Shown here in pieces: positions 18,301 through 24,753 of a stretch of 64,000 nt of DNA; the stretch's first letter is position 1, and each line of letters starts with the position of its first letter. Both the position numbers and the translations under genes were made by a program. Below the pieces are notes generated by a model. The model was not told the origin of the DNA. It made no database searches and was given only the letters and a program-made list of their open reading frames with translations. Source of the stretch: Aestuariispira insulae (lineage in GTDB: Bacteria; Pseudomonadota; Alphaproteobacteria; UBA8366; Aestuariispiraceae); contig NZ_QRDW01000005.1 in NCBI RefSeq assembly GCF_003385955.1, positions 248,001-312,000 of the forward strand, given 5' to 3'.

Positions 18301-19299
18301 ATCGTCGCCCCTGGAGCCGGTCAGATAGCTGTTGGTGCCGCTGCCCTGGATCAGGTGAATGTTCTTCAACTCGGTATTGGAAAAATCAGCGCTGTAATAG
18401 ACATTGAGCGTATTGATCCCAGCGCCGCCATCGATCTCTTCAACACTGCTGGTGCCGCCATAGCGGTAAATGCCTATATCATCGTCTTTTTCCGAACCGC
18501 GGATTACATCATAGCCGGCATCGCCCTGGAATATGTCGGTGCCGTCATTCTTGCCGTTCACCAGAAAAACATCGTCGCCGTCGCCGCCTTTGAGATTGTC
18601 GTTGCCGCCGCCGCCATCAATCGTGTCATCCTGGCTGGAGCCGGTGATGTAATTCCGGTCATCACTGCCTTCGATCCGATCGATATTGCGCAATTCGGTA
18701 TCGCTGAAATCGGCGCTGTATTTGACGGACAGGACGTTTTCGCCCTCGTCGCCATCAATCACTTCAACCCGGTTATCGCCGGTGAAGCTGAACATCTCGA
18801 TTGTATCATCCCCGCCCGTGCCGAGGATGGTGTCGGTACCTTCGCCGCCTTTAAACCGATCCGGGCCGTCGCCGGTCGTCGCCAGGAAGATATCGTCGCC
18901 GTCTCCGCCGCTGAGAATATCTGCTCCTGTGCCGCCCTGGATGATGTCGTTGCCGCTGGTGCCGGTCAAGTAATCCCGATCGTTGCTGCCGGAGAGGATG
19001 TCGGTGTCGCTCTGGCTGGCGGTGATATCTTCGGCGCTGACTTCCTGGCTGTAACTGGTGGTGGTTCCGCTGGCGGTGACATCGAAATTCACTGTCAGGC
19101 TTCCATCCCAATCATAGCTGGGGACAAAACTCCAGCTGCCATCGCCATTATCAATGATATGGCCGTTTGCGGTGGACAGATTGTTGATGGAAATTGTTTC
19201 ACCGGTCTGCTCAATTGCAGCGAGTTTCAGCAGATCGGTGAGGCTCAGTAACAAGGTCCCATTGCTGTTTAGCAAATCGGTCAAAGAGGTACCGGACAT
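12361..19299 (-). CDS. Giant RTX / tandem-95 repeat protein with putative polysaccharide-active domain
   Basis: A 2312-residue protein without a Sec signal. In order: a short N-terminal region; an RTX block with two composite repeats (~95-390); six cadherin-like repeats of about 95 residues each (~440-1012, each with QEDG/DENG and NGDGSWTFTPDADFNG-type motifs); a second RTX block with three composite repeats (~1012-1440); a domain of about 690 residues shared with the protein at 6712-9501 (~1460-2150); final RTX nonapeptides and a DHITDFESGVDVLDL type I secretion tail. It is probably a calcium-dependent, type I-secreted surface or matrix protein that binds or cleaves the exopolysaccharide; enzyme activity is inferred only. 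No transporter for it is in the window. Confidence 0.8.
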   Translation of the reverse strand: MSGTSLTDLLNSNGTLLLSLTDLLKLAAIEQTGETISINNLSTANGHIIDNGDGSWSFVPSYDWDGSLTVNFDVTASGTTTSYSQEVSAEDITASQSDTDILSGSNDRDYLTGTSGNDIIQGGTGADILSGGDGDDIFLATTGDGPDRFKGGEGTDTILGTGGDDTIEMFSFTGDNRVEVIDGDEGENVLSVKYSADFSDTELRNIDRIEGSDDRNYITGSSQDDTIDGGGGNDNLKGGDGDDVFLVNGKNDGTDIFQGDAGYDVIRGSEKDDDIGIYRYGGTSSVEEIDGGAGINTLNVYYSADFSNTELKNIHLIQGSGTNSYLTGSRGDDTIAGGGGSDRVWAGDGNDTLIYDLSANTGQTDYYDGGTGHDRAEIRLTAAEFSNPEIQAEIQAFLQSHEDGSLASTNNSYRFTAFNLDLKNIEQVDILVDGKSIFGNEAPIVTGMQEFQLQEDGSVLFTEADLLANVTDAEGDVLSVQNLTVHGGNLSDNGNGSWTFTPDADFNGRVTFSYQVSDGSEQVTATGNFNVEAVNDAAVVSGDVNLVMQEDGSIIITNDDLLANASDVDGDSLSVTGLNADQGSLTDNGDGSWTFTPDADFNGKIALSYQVSDGTALTTANATVNVAAVNDAAKVTGDIKLDMQEDGTILITSEELLANASDVDGDSLSVTGLSADRGNLTDHGDGTWTFTPDADFNGKIALSYQVSDGSTATAASATVEIAAVNDTAVVTGDIKLDMQEDGTITITSEELLANASDVDGDDLSVTGLSTSQGSLTDNGDGTWTFTPDADFNGKVALSYQVSDGAALTPAAATIEVYAVNDAAVVSGDVTVNMQEDGTITISSEDLLANASDVDGDDLTVTGLSTSQGSLTDNGDGTWTFTPNADFYGQVALSYQVSDGTVSTPATAKVMVASVNDAPEAGGQVAMTMDENGNLILTEAELLAGAYDLEGDFLSVVNLQSGIGSVTDNGDGTWTFTPPAGWSGELSLTYDIFDGISATPTTAQVTVEDLPDNIITGTAASETIIGSAGADLISGGKGNDVIFGGGGNDVFTAKTGEGYDRYSGGDGEDTLVGSGSDDTIELMSYGGDHEVEVIDGGAGENTIETKLNADFSNTELRNIDRIVGSSYNQSITGSAGDDVIEGGKGNDVLKGGAGDDVFLVNDGDGMDVISGGDGTDTILGGDGDDNISLRYFNEPDSVEVIDGGAGENTVSVNVSGDFSNTELRNIDRIVGSDYNNSIIGSAGDDVIVGGKGDDNLKGGAGDDIFLVSNGEGQDAISGGDGTDTILGSDGDDVIDLKYFNEVDGVEVIDGGAGTNSVSVRVSGDFSQTEMRNIDSISGSEYDNSIAGTDGDDTIFGLEGNDSLTGGKGDDYLDGGDGNDIASFAGNLSDYDFTFNNDGTITVTDTVGDSGSDTVANVEKLSFADTSVTASQSAIETALTGKAAAPAPGTDGPISDPVETPDTIIFNPEVIRGTDPEDVVGLRFDNNGSEVAGDGPITFGHVFKAGDIPAGTQLTATVNGVEVPVQMNVKATNDDGSVRHAILTVDSPAINPGEGLDIQLSKGTPSTAGTGSISPQDILDGGLDLTVDMSIQNDDGSTTAFQADAAQILAQAMQDGTVSTWIEGPLASEYTVKVPVNDQLDLTFNIRAFADGNVMTDVVFSADHAFTAGNDNITYDVTIKEGGDVAFAQQDLEHHHKGTWHTEVWSDGDPGINVVRDMDYFVETGALPQFDLSVGASEAAIQASYQELQASGTGPMTTGTVETNMPMAGGREDIGPLPSWTVRYLASQDETAAEIMYANADAAGSIPWHYRDDNTGEVISVDDYPDLWFDSRGGTSVLADEFSTDGTEWSTDVAHLPSLTYLPYLLSGSQYYLDELQASANHATAYVWPGWRGENGEIAGNFENGDIDWLDGEPATQTRAQAWGMREISDAAFIMPDDDPMKDYFENRLDVNLKSYVENYVNGTLQTGDNYGMLMGVGTTSTKLWMDDYFTMVLSTIAGRENGEGDANTFLEWKSNYNINRFLSEDFGLDPMASLQNVLGTFTYNDDGTRSVSQTWQEMFDATYTDNGLAVPDDASWYGATDNTAATSKFTLASLAGDGLKGALEAYGWVSSVYDIINDLYDTDPGFSPLLQLGEDGEIIKNADEHYGSEFNDQMTGTEANELLHGVDGDDFILGKGGADALFGGNGNDTIDGGTGNDFLFGNKGDDTLMGGDGDDEIKGGKGEDILTGGDGADTFIYDRISEAGDHITDFESGVDVLDLRELMNVVSEGATINLTQADNGTEIWLDVDNQNTLLLTLDGVNKDQINTETDIWM
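15010..16262 (-). repeat. Central composite RTX repeats (3 units of about 107 residues)
   Basis: Each unit joins RTX nonapeptides (GGxGxDxLx) to a segment with VEVIDGGAGENT followed by DFSNTELRNIDRIVGS. The period is about 320 bp. Two further units lie in the N-terminal part (about 18130-19030). Confidence 0.7.
16262..17985 (-). repeat. Six tandem 95-residue (285-bp) cadherin-like repeats
   Basis: Repeat boundaries fall at NEAP/NDAA/NDTA/NDAP motifs about every 285 bp (near 17980, 17699, 17416, 17131, 16844 and 16559). The inner copies are close in DNA as well as protein sequence, a substrate for unequal recombination. Confidence 0.8.
18130..19030 (-). repeat. N-terminal composite RTX repeats (2 units)
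   Basis: Two diverged copies of the composite RTX unit, including TELRNIDRIEGS and TELKNIHLIQGS, ahead of the cadherin-like repeats. Confidence 0.6.
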
Positions 19300-20032
19300 T
19301 GGGATCTCCTATCCTGGAGTGAATAAGCGCGTATAAGATAGAGCGATATAAAACAAACTGATCCGCTACCCGCAATTCATTAATTTCGGACCAAGAAAGA
19401 CCCATGTTGCGGCCATAATAACATAAAATTTAAATAAATTTTTATTAATTAAGAATCTTCAAACTCAGGAAGTGTGGAAAACTGCGACTCTTCGTTGAGA
19501 GACAGCGTGTTAGCGAGAGCGGAATTTAACTTTTCTGTCATTTTTCTAAAATCTAGAGCGCGGTATACAGATACGTATTTCTCGTTTTTCGAGTGAGTGA
19601 TTTTTTTTGCATCTGACGGTTTTTAGCCAAATTTGATCACTCTTTTTCGGCAGGGAAAAAAGGGATCGGGGCATTGCGGCGGCCTGTTGTGTCGCTGACA
19701 GGGGGACAGATAACGGGAGCGCGCGGAAAGCCTGGATGACAACCGGGAAATCAGGCACAAAAAGGTTGCATCTCTTATGGTTTATCAACAGTATGCAGCC
19801 TCGACAATTTTGGTGGATTCTTAGAGCGTCTGGGGGCGTTGCAGGTGACGGTCGGAAACCGGTAGGCAGATTGTTGTTCTTCCAAGGAACCTTCAATCCA
19901 GTTTACCGCATAGACCGGGACGACGAGAGATATCTTTGGGGCAATTAGAGGGTCTTTTCGTGCTGCGAAGAGTGCAACGGCGATATTGTTCCGGCTTCTG
20001 CCGATTTTTCCAAGAGTGCTGACAGGTTTGTA
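19300..20032. promoter_or_regulatory. 733-bp divergent intergenic region between the giant RTX gene and the chain-length determinant
   Basis: No convincing gene is seen; the one longer frame here (19546-19896, minus) has no family features. The part next to the RTX gene is very AT-rich (about 19410-19450). At 19687-19712 there is TTGTGTCG followed by GACAGATA, resembling the element upstream of the PEP-CTERM gene, but no correctly spaced sigma-54 element lies 80-90 bp downstream. Promoters for both genes must lie here; I cannot place them with confidence. Confidence 0.5.
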
Positions 20033-21676
20033 ATGGACGAACTATTAAAAATTGTGACGATAGTCTGGCGGATCTTTGTTCGCAGAAAGTGGACTGCACT
20101 GATCCTGGCCTGGATTGTGGGTGTTGCGGGATGGGTCGGCATATCGGCGCTGCCGGATAAATATCAGTCTGATGCCCAGATCTATGTAGATACCAGCACG
20201 CTTTTGGGGCCGTTGCTGAAAGGGATCGCCGTCCAGGGCAACATCCAGCAGCAGGTTGCCGTGATGCAGCGAACGTTGTTCTCGCGGCCGAACCTTGAGA
20301 AAGTTGTTCGCGATAATGATCTGGATCTGGAGGTGCATTCGGCCGAAGACATGGAACGGCTGCTGACCAAGGTTGAAGATAACGCGAATATCAAGTCGGG
20401 CGGCCCGAACCTCTTCATTGTTTCATACACCAACAAAGATCCCGGTCTGGCACGCAATATCACGCAATCGTTCCTGGATATTTTCGTCTCCACCAATGTC
20501 GGCCAAAGCCGTGTCGGTATGGAGACAGCAAAATCCTTCATTGAGGCGCAGATCGCCCGGTATGAATCCCAGTTGCGGGATGCGGAAGAAGAATTAGCGC
20601 AGTTTAAGGTTAAAAATTCAGATTTCCTGGCCAAAGGGGATTTCTTCAAGCGCTATGAAACCGTGCGCAAGGAATACCGGGAAATGGAACAGGCCCTGGT
20701 GGATGCGGAAGTGGTGACCCGCCAGTTGGAAAAGCAGCTGACACAAACCCCACGATTTCTGGAAGTTGAGGATTCCACTGCCTCGTCTGGAGGCCGAAAA
20801 GAGCAGAGCTCTGCCGAAAAAGCGCTGGAAGATGCTCAAGAAGACCTGACAAGCCTGCAGTCACGCTTCACCGACCAGCATCCCGATGTTATTGCCGCCA
20901 AGCGCGTGCTTGATGATGCGCAAAAACGGGTGGATAAGGAAAAAGAAGAGATCGCAGCGGGTGGGGAAGATCCCACGGTACGCAAGACCCGGGTGCCCAA
21001 CGGCATTTATGAGCAAATTCAGGTTCGGCTTTTTGAAACGGCCCAGACTAAGGCACGGCTGGAAGAACAATTCAGCCGGATCAAAGCTGAGTTTGAGGTG
21101 ATGGATGAGCAAAAAAGCTCCGCACCGGAGATTGAGGCCCAGCTTGCCGGGCTCAACCGCGATTATGATGTGATCAAGAAACAGTATGAAGAGCTTCTGG
21201 TGCGCCGGGAGTCGGTCAATATCTCTGCCGCCCGGGAAACCAGCACCGATGCGGTCCAGTTCCGGATTATCGAGCCGCCGAAAGTGCCGATCCTGCCGGC
21301 GGGTCCCAACCGGCCGTTGCTGACGGCTGCCGTCCTTGTTTTTGCCCTTGGGATTGGCGCGGGGCTGCCTATTCTGCTGGGGTTTGCCTCGGGCTATATC
21401 CACAGTTCCCGAAATCTTGAGGATACCTATGACTATCCGGTGCTGGGCACTGTCGGTTATGTCAGTGGAGCGATGAGCTCCATGGGGCGTCTGGTCGGTC
21501 GTTTGCTGTTTCTCGGCGGGCTGATAGGTTTGTTGGGCCTCGGAGGCGCATTCTTTGTCATCAAGCCAAATCCGGACATGATCCTTTCGATTGCAAGTGA
21601 TTACGGAATATTGTCGCTGATAGATGGCAGCTTTGCCGGTTTTGTGGAAAAAATATCGGCAAAAATCGGGCTTTGA
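20033..21676 (+). CDS. XrtA-system polysaccharide chain-length determinant (Wzz/PCP family, TIGR03007-like)
   Basis: A 547-residue polysaccharide co-polymerase. It has an N-terminal membrane helix (~residues 20-40), a Wzz domain (DKYQSDAQIYVDTSTLLGPL), long charged coiled-coil stretches (~170-390), a second membrane helix preceded by the proline-rich APxxP-like region (EPPKVPILPAGPNRP), and an extra hydrophobic segment near 480-505. There is no Walker motif, so the tyrosine kinase partner must be a separate protein, not found in this window. It sets polymer length with the polymerase. It opens a rightward operon-like run to 27825. Confidence 0.88.
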   Translation: MDELLKIVTIVWRIFVRRKWTALILAWIVGVAGWVGISALPDKYQSDAQIYVDTSTLLGPLLKGIAVQGNIQQQVAVMQRTLFSRPNLEKVVRDNDLDLEVHSAEDMERLLTKVEDNANIKSGGPNLFIVSYTNKDPGLARNITQSFLDIFVSTNVGQSRVGMETAKSFIEAQIARYESQLRDAEEELAQFKVKNSDFLAKGDFFKRYETVRKEYREMEQALVDAEVVTRQLEKQLTQTPRFLEVEDSTASSGGRKEQSSAEKALEDAQEDLTSLQSRFTDQHPDVIAAKRVLDDAQKRVDKEKEEIAAGGEDPTVRKTRVPNGIYEQIQVRLFETAQTKARLEEQFSRIKAEFEVMDEQKSSAPEIEAQLAGLNRDYDVIKKQYEELLVRRESVNISAARETSTDAVQFRIIEPPKVPILPAGPNRPLLTAAVLVFALGIGAGLPILLGFASGYIHSSRNLEDTYDYPVLGTVGYVSGAMSSMGRLVGRLLFLGGLIGLLGLGGAFFVIKPNPDMILSIASDYGILSLIDGSFAGFVEKISAKIGL

Positions 21677-21685
21677 TTTTCCTGG

Positions 21686-21719
21686 ACCGCACCGGAGAGA
21701 CCCTTCCGGTGCGGTTTGG
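21686..21719 (+). terminator. Hairpin between chain-length determinant and second prsT gene
   Basis: Perfect 11-bp stem (ACCGCACCGGA / TCCGGTGCGGT) with an 8-nt loop and only a short T-tract. It could be a partial terminator or attenuator inside the gene run. Confidence 0.55.
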
Positions 21720-21759
21720 TATCACGGACGCGTATTAATGGTGAGTTTCTGAGGTGGTG

Positions 21760-24543
21760 ATGACAGTTTCCTTGCGTTCCATAGTGGTTGGACTGGCGTT
21801 GGCTGGTGCGGTTCAAATGGGGGCCGCCTCGGCGGCGCTGAATGGTGAAACCAAGGCGCTGTTGGAAGAAGCTCAGCAATTCATTTCCAAAAATGAGATG
21901 AAGGCAGCGATCATCCAATTGAAAAACGCGGTACGCCTTCAGCCGAAGGAGCCGGTGCTGCGGATCGAACTGGCCCGCGCCTATCTGACCACGGGGGATG
22001 CCCTCGGGGCGGAAAAAGAACTGGAAAACGCATTGGAGAATGGCGCAGATCCGGCTTTGCTACAGCTTGACCTGGCCCGCACCTATAACCTTTTGAACCG
22101 CTTCGAGGATGTTCTTGGAAAAACCTCGATCGAAATAACATCCAAGGGACAAAAGGCCGCCCTGCTGGTGCAAAAGGCGATTGCCGCGCTGGAACTCAAG
22201 AAATTGCCGGCGGCAGAGAAATTTGCGGAACAGGCGGTCGCGGAGAAGCCTGCTTTTGCGCAGGCGTCTGAAATGCTGGCCAGTGCCCATCTGCTACAAG
22301 AAAAACATGACAAAGCCATCAAGGCGATTGACGATTACATAGCCGGGAACGGAAAGACACCGCGACTTCTTCTTATCCGGGGCGAGGTTGAACGTGCTCA
22401 GGGTCGGTTGGAAGCCGCCATGGGATATTATTCCCAAGCCTTGGAATTAAACCCCGATGATCAGGGCAGCTTGTTCCAACGCGCCTTGGTGGGGGTTTCC
22501 ATGGACCGGGACGAACTGGCCCGTGCGGATGCAGACAGGATGCTGGCGCTTTATCCGGACGATGTCAGAGCCACCTATTTGGATGCTTTGTTGGTCTTCC
22601 GGTCCGGTGATGCGGATCGTGCGGATGAGATTCTCTCACAGCGCGGCGATAGTCAGCTGCAATTTGCACCGGCAATTTTCCTCTACAGCAATGTGAAACT
22701 GTCCCAGGGTGAGTTAAATCATGCCCAGGAGTATAACAGGCGGTATCTGGCGCTTTATCCCGACAGTCCGGAAGCCTTGGCCTTGAAGGCAAGCATCCAT
22801 GTGCGCCGCGGCGAGTTGCTCAGGGCTCAGGATGTCCTGGAAAGCGCCCGCGAGATTGCCCCTGCCAATATCCGGGTGCTCAGCCTGTTGGGCAAAGTCT
22901 ATCTGATGGGCGGACAGGCGGATCAGGCACGGGAGGTTTTCAAGGCGGCCAGCGCCATAGACCCAGAAAATGCCGACATCAAGACTCAGGCCGCGATCAG
23001 CAATCTGAGCTTAGATGGTGCATCGGAAGCACAAGAACAGCTGGAGCAGCTGGTCAAAACGGGCAGGCAGGTGAATGAAGCGGGTTTTGCTTTGGTGGCC
23101 AGCTACGTCCAGGCCCGTGACTATGAAGAAGCGCTGGCCGCGGCAGATCAGCTTGTTGAGAGTAATCCGGGTGATCCCTTGCCCTATTATATTCGGGCCG
23201 ATGTTTTGCGTTTGTTGGAACGGGATGCGGAAGCCATCGATGCATTTGAGGCGGTGGCTGAGAAATTTCCGGATTTTGTGCCGGTCCGCCTCAGTCTGGC
23301 CACTCTTGCCATGGTTGATGGCCGTGTGGCCGATGGGGAGGCGATCTTGCGGACCCTGTTGAAGGCCAAGCCGGATCTTGGGGCTGCCATGGTCATTATG
23401 GCGCGAATTTATGAAATCCGCGCCGATGATGTCACGGCATTGGACTGGTATGAAAAAGCGATCCGGTCGGAACCGGGCGAGCCCAAATACCATAGGGATC
23501 GGATCAGTTTCCTTATCCGGGCGAAACGGTTGGATGATGCCCTGGCCAGAGCCCAGGAATATGCCGGACTTTTCCCGGAAACCGCAGATGCCTTCCAAGC
23601 CCAGGTGCAGGTTCTGATGGCACTGGGGCGGCCGAAGCAGGCGGCCGAGGTCATGCGGAAATTTGTCGCTTTGGAGCCCCGGAATATTGCAGCCCATATG
23701 CAATATGCCCAGGTCCTGACCGCAGCAAAGGATTTTTCCGGTGTCGAAGATGCGTTGAACAAGGTTCTTGAAATGGACCCCGGGCACCAGGATGCGCGGC
23801 TCGGACTTTCAGAGTTGAAGTTGAAAACCGACGGGGTGGATGCTGCTATCGATGTTCTTGAAACGGCCGGGGGCGGGATTAATGAGCGCGCCCTCCAGAT
23901 CCGTAAGGCTGATTATCTTTATCAGTCGGGAAAGGTGACCGCGGCCATTGCCTACTACCGCGAACTTTTGAACGAAGCCCCGGACGCGACCGTGGTGATG
24001 CGCTATTTCGCTGCGGTAGCAAGGGATGATCGGCAGGAAGAGGCCTTTGCCTGGCTCAAGGATTGGGTTGCTGCCAATCCCAGTGATATCGACAGTAAGA
24101 TGCTGCTGGCGGATAATTTGCTGGCTGTCGGCAATTATGGCCAAGCGGAAGAATATTACCTGGAATTGACCAAGCATACGCCCAATAACGCCATGCCCTG
24201 GAACAATCTCGGCTGGATCTACAGTATCACGGAGCATGGTAAGGCTTTGGATTATGCCAAACGGGCCTATGAATTGGCGCCGAAATCAGCGCCGGTAGCC
24301 GATACTTATGCCTGGATCCTGTTCAAGCAGGGCCGGGTGGAAGAAGGGTTTGAAATTCTGCAAAAAGCGATCGTTCAAGCGCCCGACAATCCGGAACTGG
24401 CCTATCACTATGCTGCTGTGCTGAATGCCATGGGACGAAAGGATGAGGCGGCCCGGCATCTTTCCAAGGCGCTTGGATCGAATATCGGGTTTGCAGAACG
24501 CGGGGATGCGGTTGCGCTGCTGGAAAAGCTGACGTCGCAGTAG
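21760..24543 (+). CDS. PrsT-type TPR-repeat protein (copy 2)
   Basis: A protein of about 927 residues, a full-length paralogue of the one at 489-3290. Both start with a signal peptide (here ending GAASA-AL), share the first TPR (AAIIQLKNAVRLQPKEPVLR against AAVIQLKNAIRKNPDEPELR) and the same C-terminal pattern (YHYAAVLNAMG, FAERGDAVALLEKL). No lipobox cysteine is seen. The ATG at 21760 follows a GAGGT ribosome site; a GTG at 21754 is an alternative. It sits between the chain-length determinant and the ligase/polymerase, so it probably works with polymerisation or export machinery in the envelope. Whether the two copies are redundant or specialised cannot be told. Confidence 0.87.
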   Translation: MTVSLRSIVVGLALAGAVQMGAASAALNGETKALLEEAQQFISKNEMKAAIIQLKNAVRLQPKEPVLRIELARAYLTTGDALGAEKELENALENGADPALLQLDLARTYNLLNRFEDVLGKTSIEITSKGQKAALLVQKAIAALELKKLPAAEKFAEQAVAEKPAFAQASEMLASAHLLQEKHDKAIKAIDDYIAGNGKTPRLLLIRGEVERAQGRLEAAMGYYSQALELNPDDQGSLFQRALVGVSMDRDELARADADRMLALYPDDVRATYLDALLVFRSGDADRADEILSQRGDSQLQFAPAIFLYSNVKLSQGELNHAQEYNRRYLALYPDSPEALALKASIHVRRGELLRAQDVLESAREIAPANIRVLSLLGKVYLMGGQADQAREVFKAASAIDPENADIKTQAAISNLSLDGASEAQEQLEQLVKTGRQVNEAGFALVASYVQARDYEEALAAADQLVESNPGDPLPYYIRADVLRLLERDAEAIDAFEAVAEKFPDFVPVRLSLATLAMVDGRVADGEAILRTLLKAKPDLGAAMVIMARIYEIRADDVTALDWYEKAIRSEPGEPKYHRDRISFLIRAKRLDDALARAQEYAGLFPETADAFQAQVQVLMALGRPKQAAEVMRKFVALEPRNIAAHMQYAQVLTAAKDFSGVEDALNKVLEMDPGHQDARLGLSELKLKTDGVDAAIDVLETAGGGINERALQIRKADYLYQSGKVTAAIAYYRELLNEAPDATVVMRYFAAVARDDRQEEAFAWLKDWVAANPSDIDSKMLLADNLLAVGNYGQAEEYYLELTKHTPNNAMPWNNLGWIYSITEHGKALDYAKRAYELAPKSAPVADTYAWILFKQGRVEEGFEILQKAIVQAPDNPELAYHYAAVLNAMGRKDEAARHLSKALGSNIGFAERGDAVALLEKLTSQ

Positions 24544-24585
24544 CTGGTTTGAAGGTGTGACGGCCGGGATCGGGATAAAAGAGAA

Positions 24586-24744
24586 ATGCTGGATACATTA
24601 TCAATTCTGATCAGCAGTGCGTTGCTGATTTATGTGATTGTCCGGGCGATTCTTCTGGATCGCTCCCGTCCGTGGTATCCGGAAGCCGATGAAATTCGGG
24701 AACGGGAAAAGGCTGAAGCCCAGACATTGGATGCCGAGGGATAA
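24586..24744 (+). CDS. Small single-pass membrane protein (52 residues)
   Basis: A short open frame between the second prsT gene and the ligase/polymerase gene. The product starts with a hydrophobic helix (LSILISSALLIYVIVRAILL), followed by DRSRPWYPEADE and a charged, glutamate-rich tail. It is 42 bp after prsT and 9 bp before the next gene, in the same direction, with a weak purine-rich ribosome site. The single membrane span with a charged cytosolic tail and the tight packing suggest a real accessory subunit of the polymer machinery. I do not recognise a family. Confidence 0.6.
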   Translation: MLDTLSILISSALLIYVIVRAILLDRSRPWYPEADEIREREKAEAQTLDAEG

Positions 24745-24753
24745 GGGACCAAA

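Noticed and set aside
15000-19300. Tandem repeats as a CRISPR array
   Set aside because: The repeats are about 285-320 bp, continuous and coding; no short repeats with unique spacers or cas genes exist here.
19753-19770. AGGCAC...TTGCA resembling a sigma-54 promoter upstream of the chain-length determinant
   Set aside because: GG and GC are 14 bp apart instead of 12, and the first base is not T; spacing is critical for sigma-54.
19546-19896. 116-codon open frame on the minus strand in the 733-bp intergenic region
   Set aside because: Composition and sequence show no domain, and the region is AT-rich with regulatory character.
19949-19964. AGGGTCTTTTCGTGCT, GG-N10-GC element closer to the chain-length determinant gene
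   Set aside because: Spacing is right and TTCGTGC resembles the PEP-CTERM promoter, but the -24 half is poor, there is no IHF site, and the upstream TCGG/TGAC geometry is absent.
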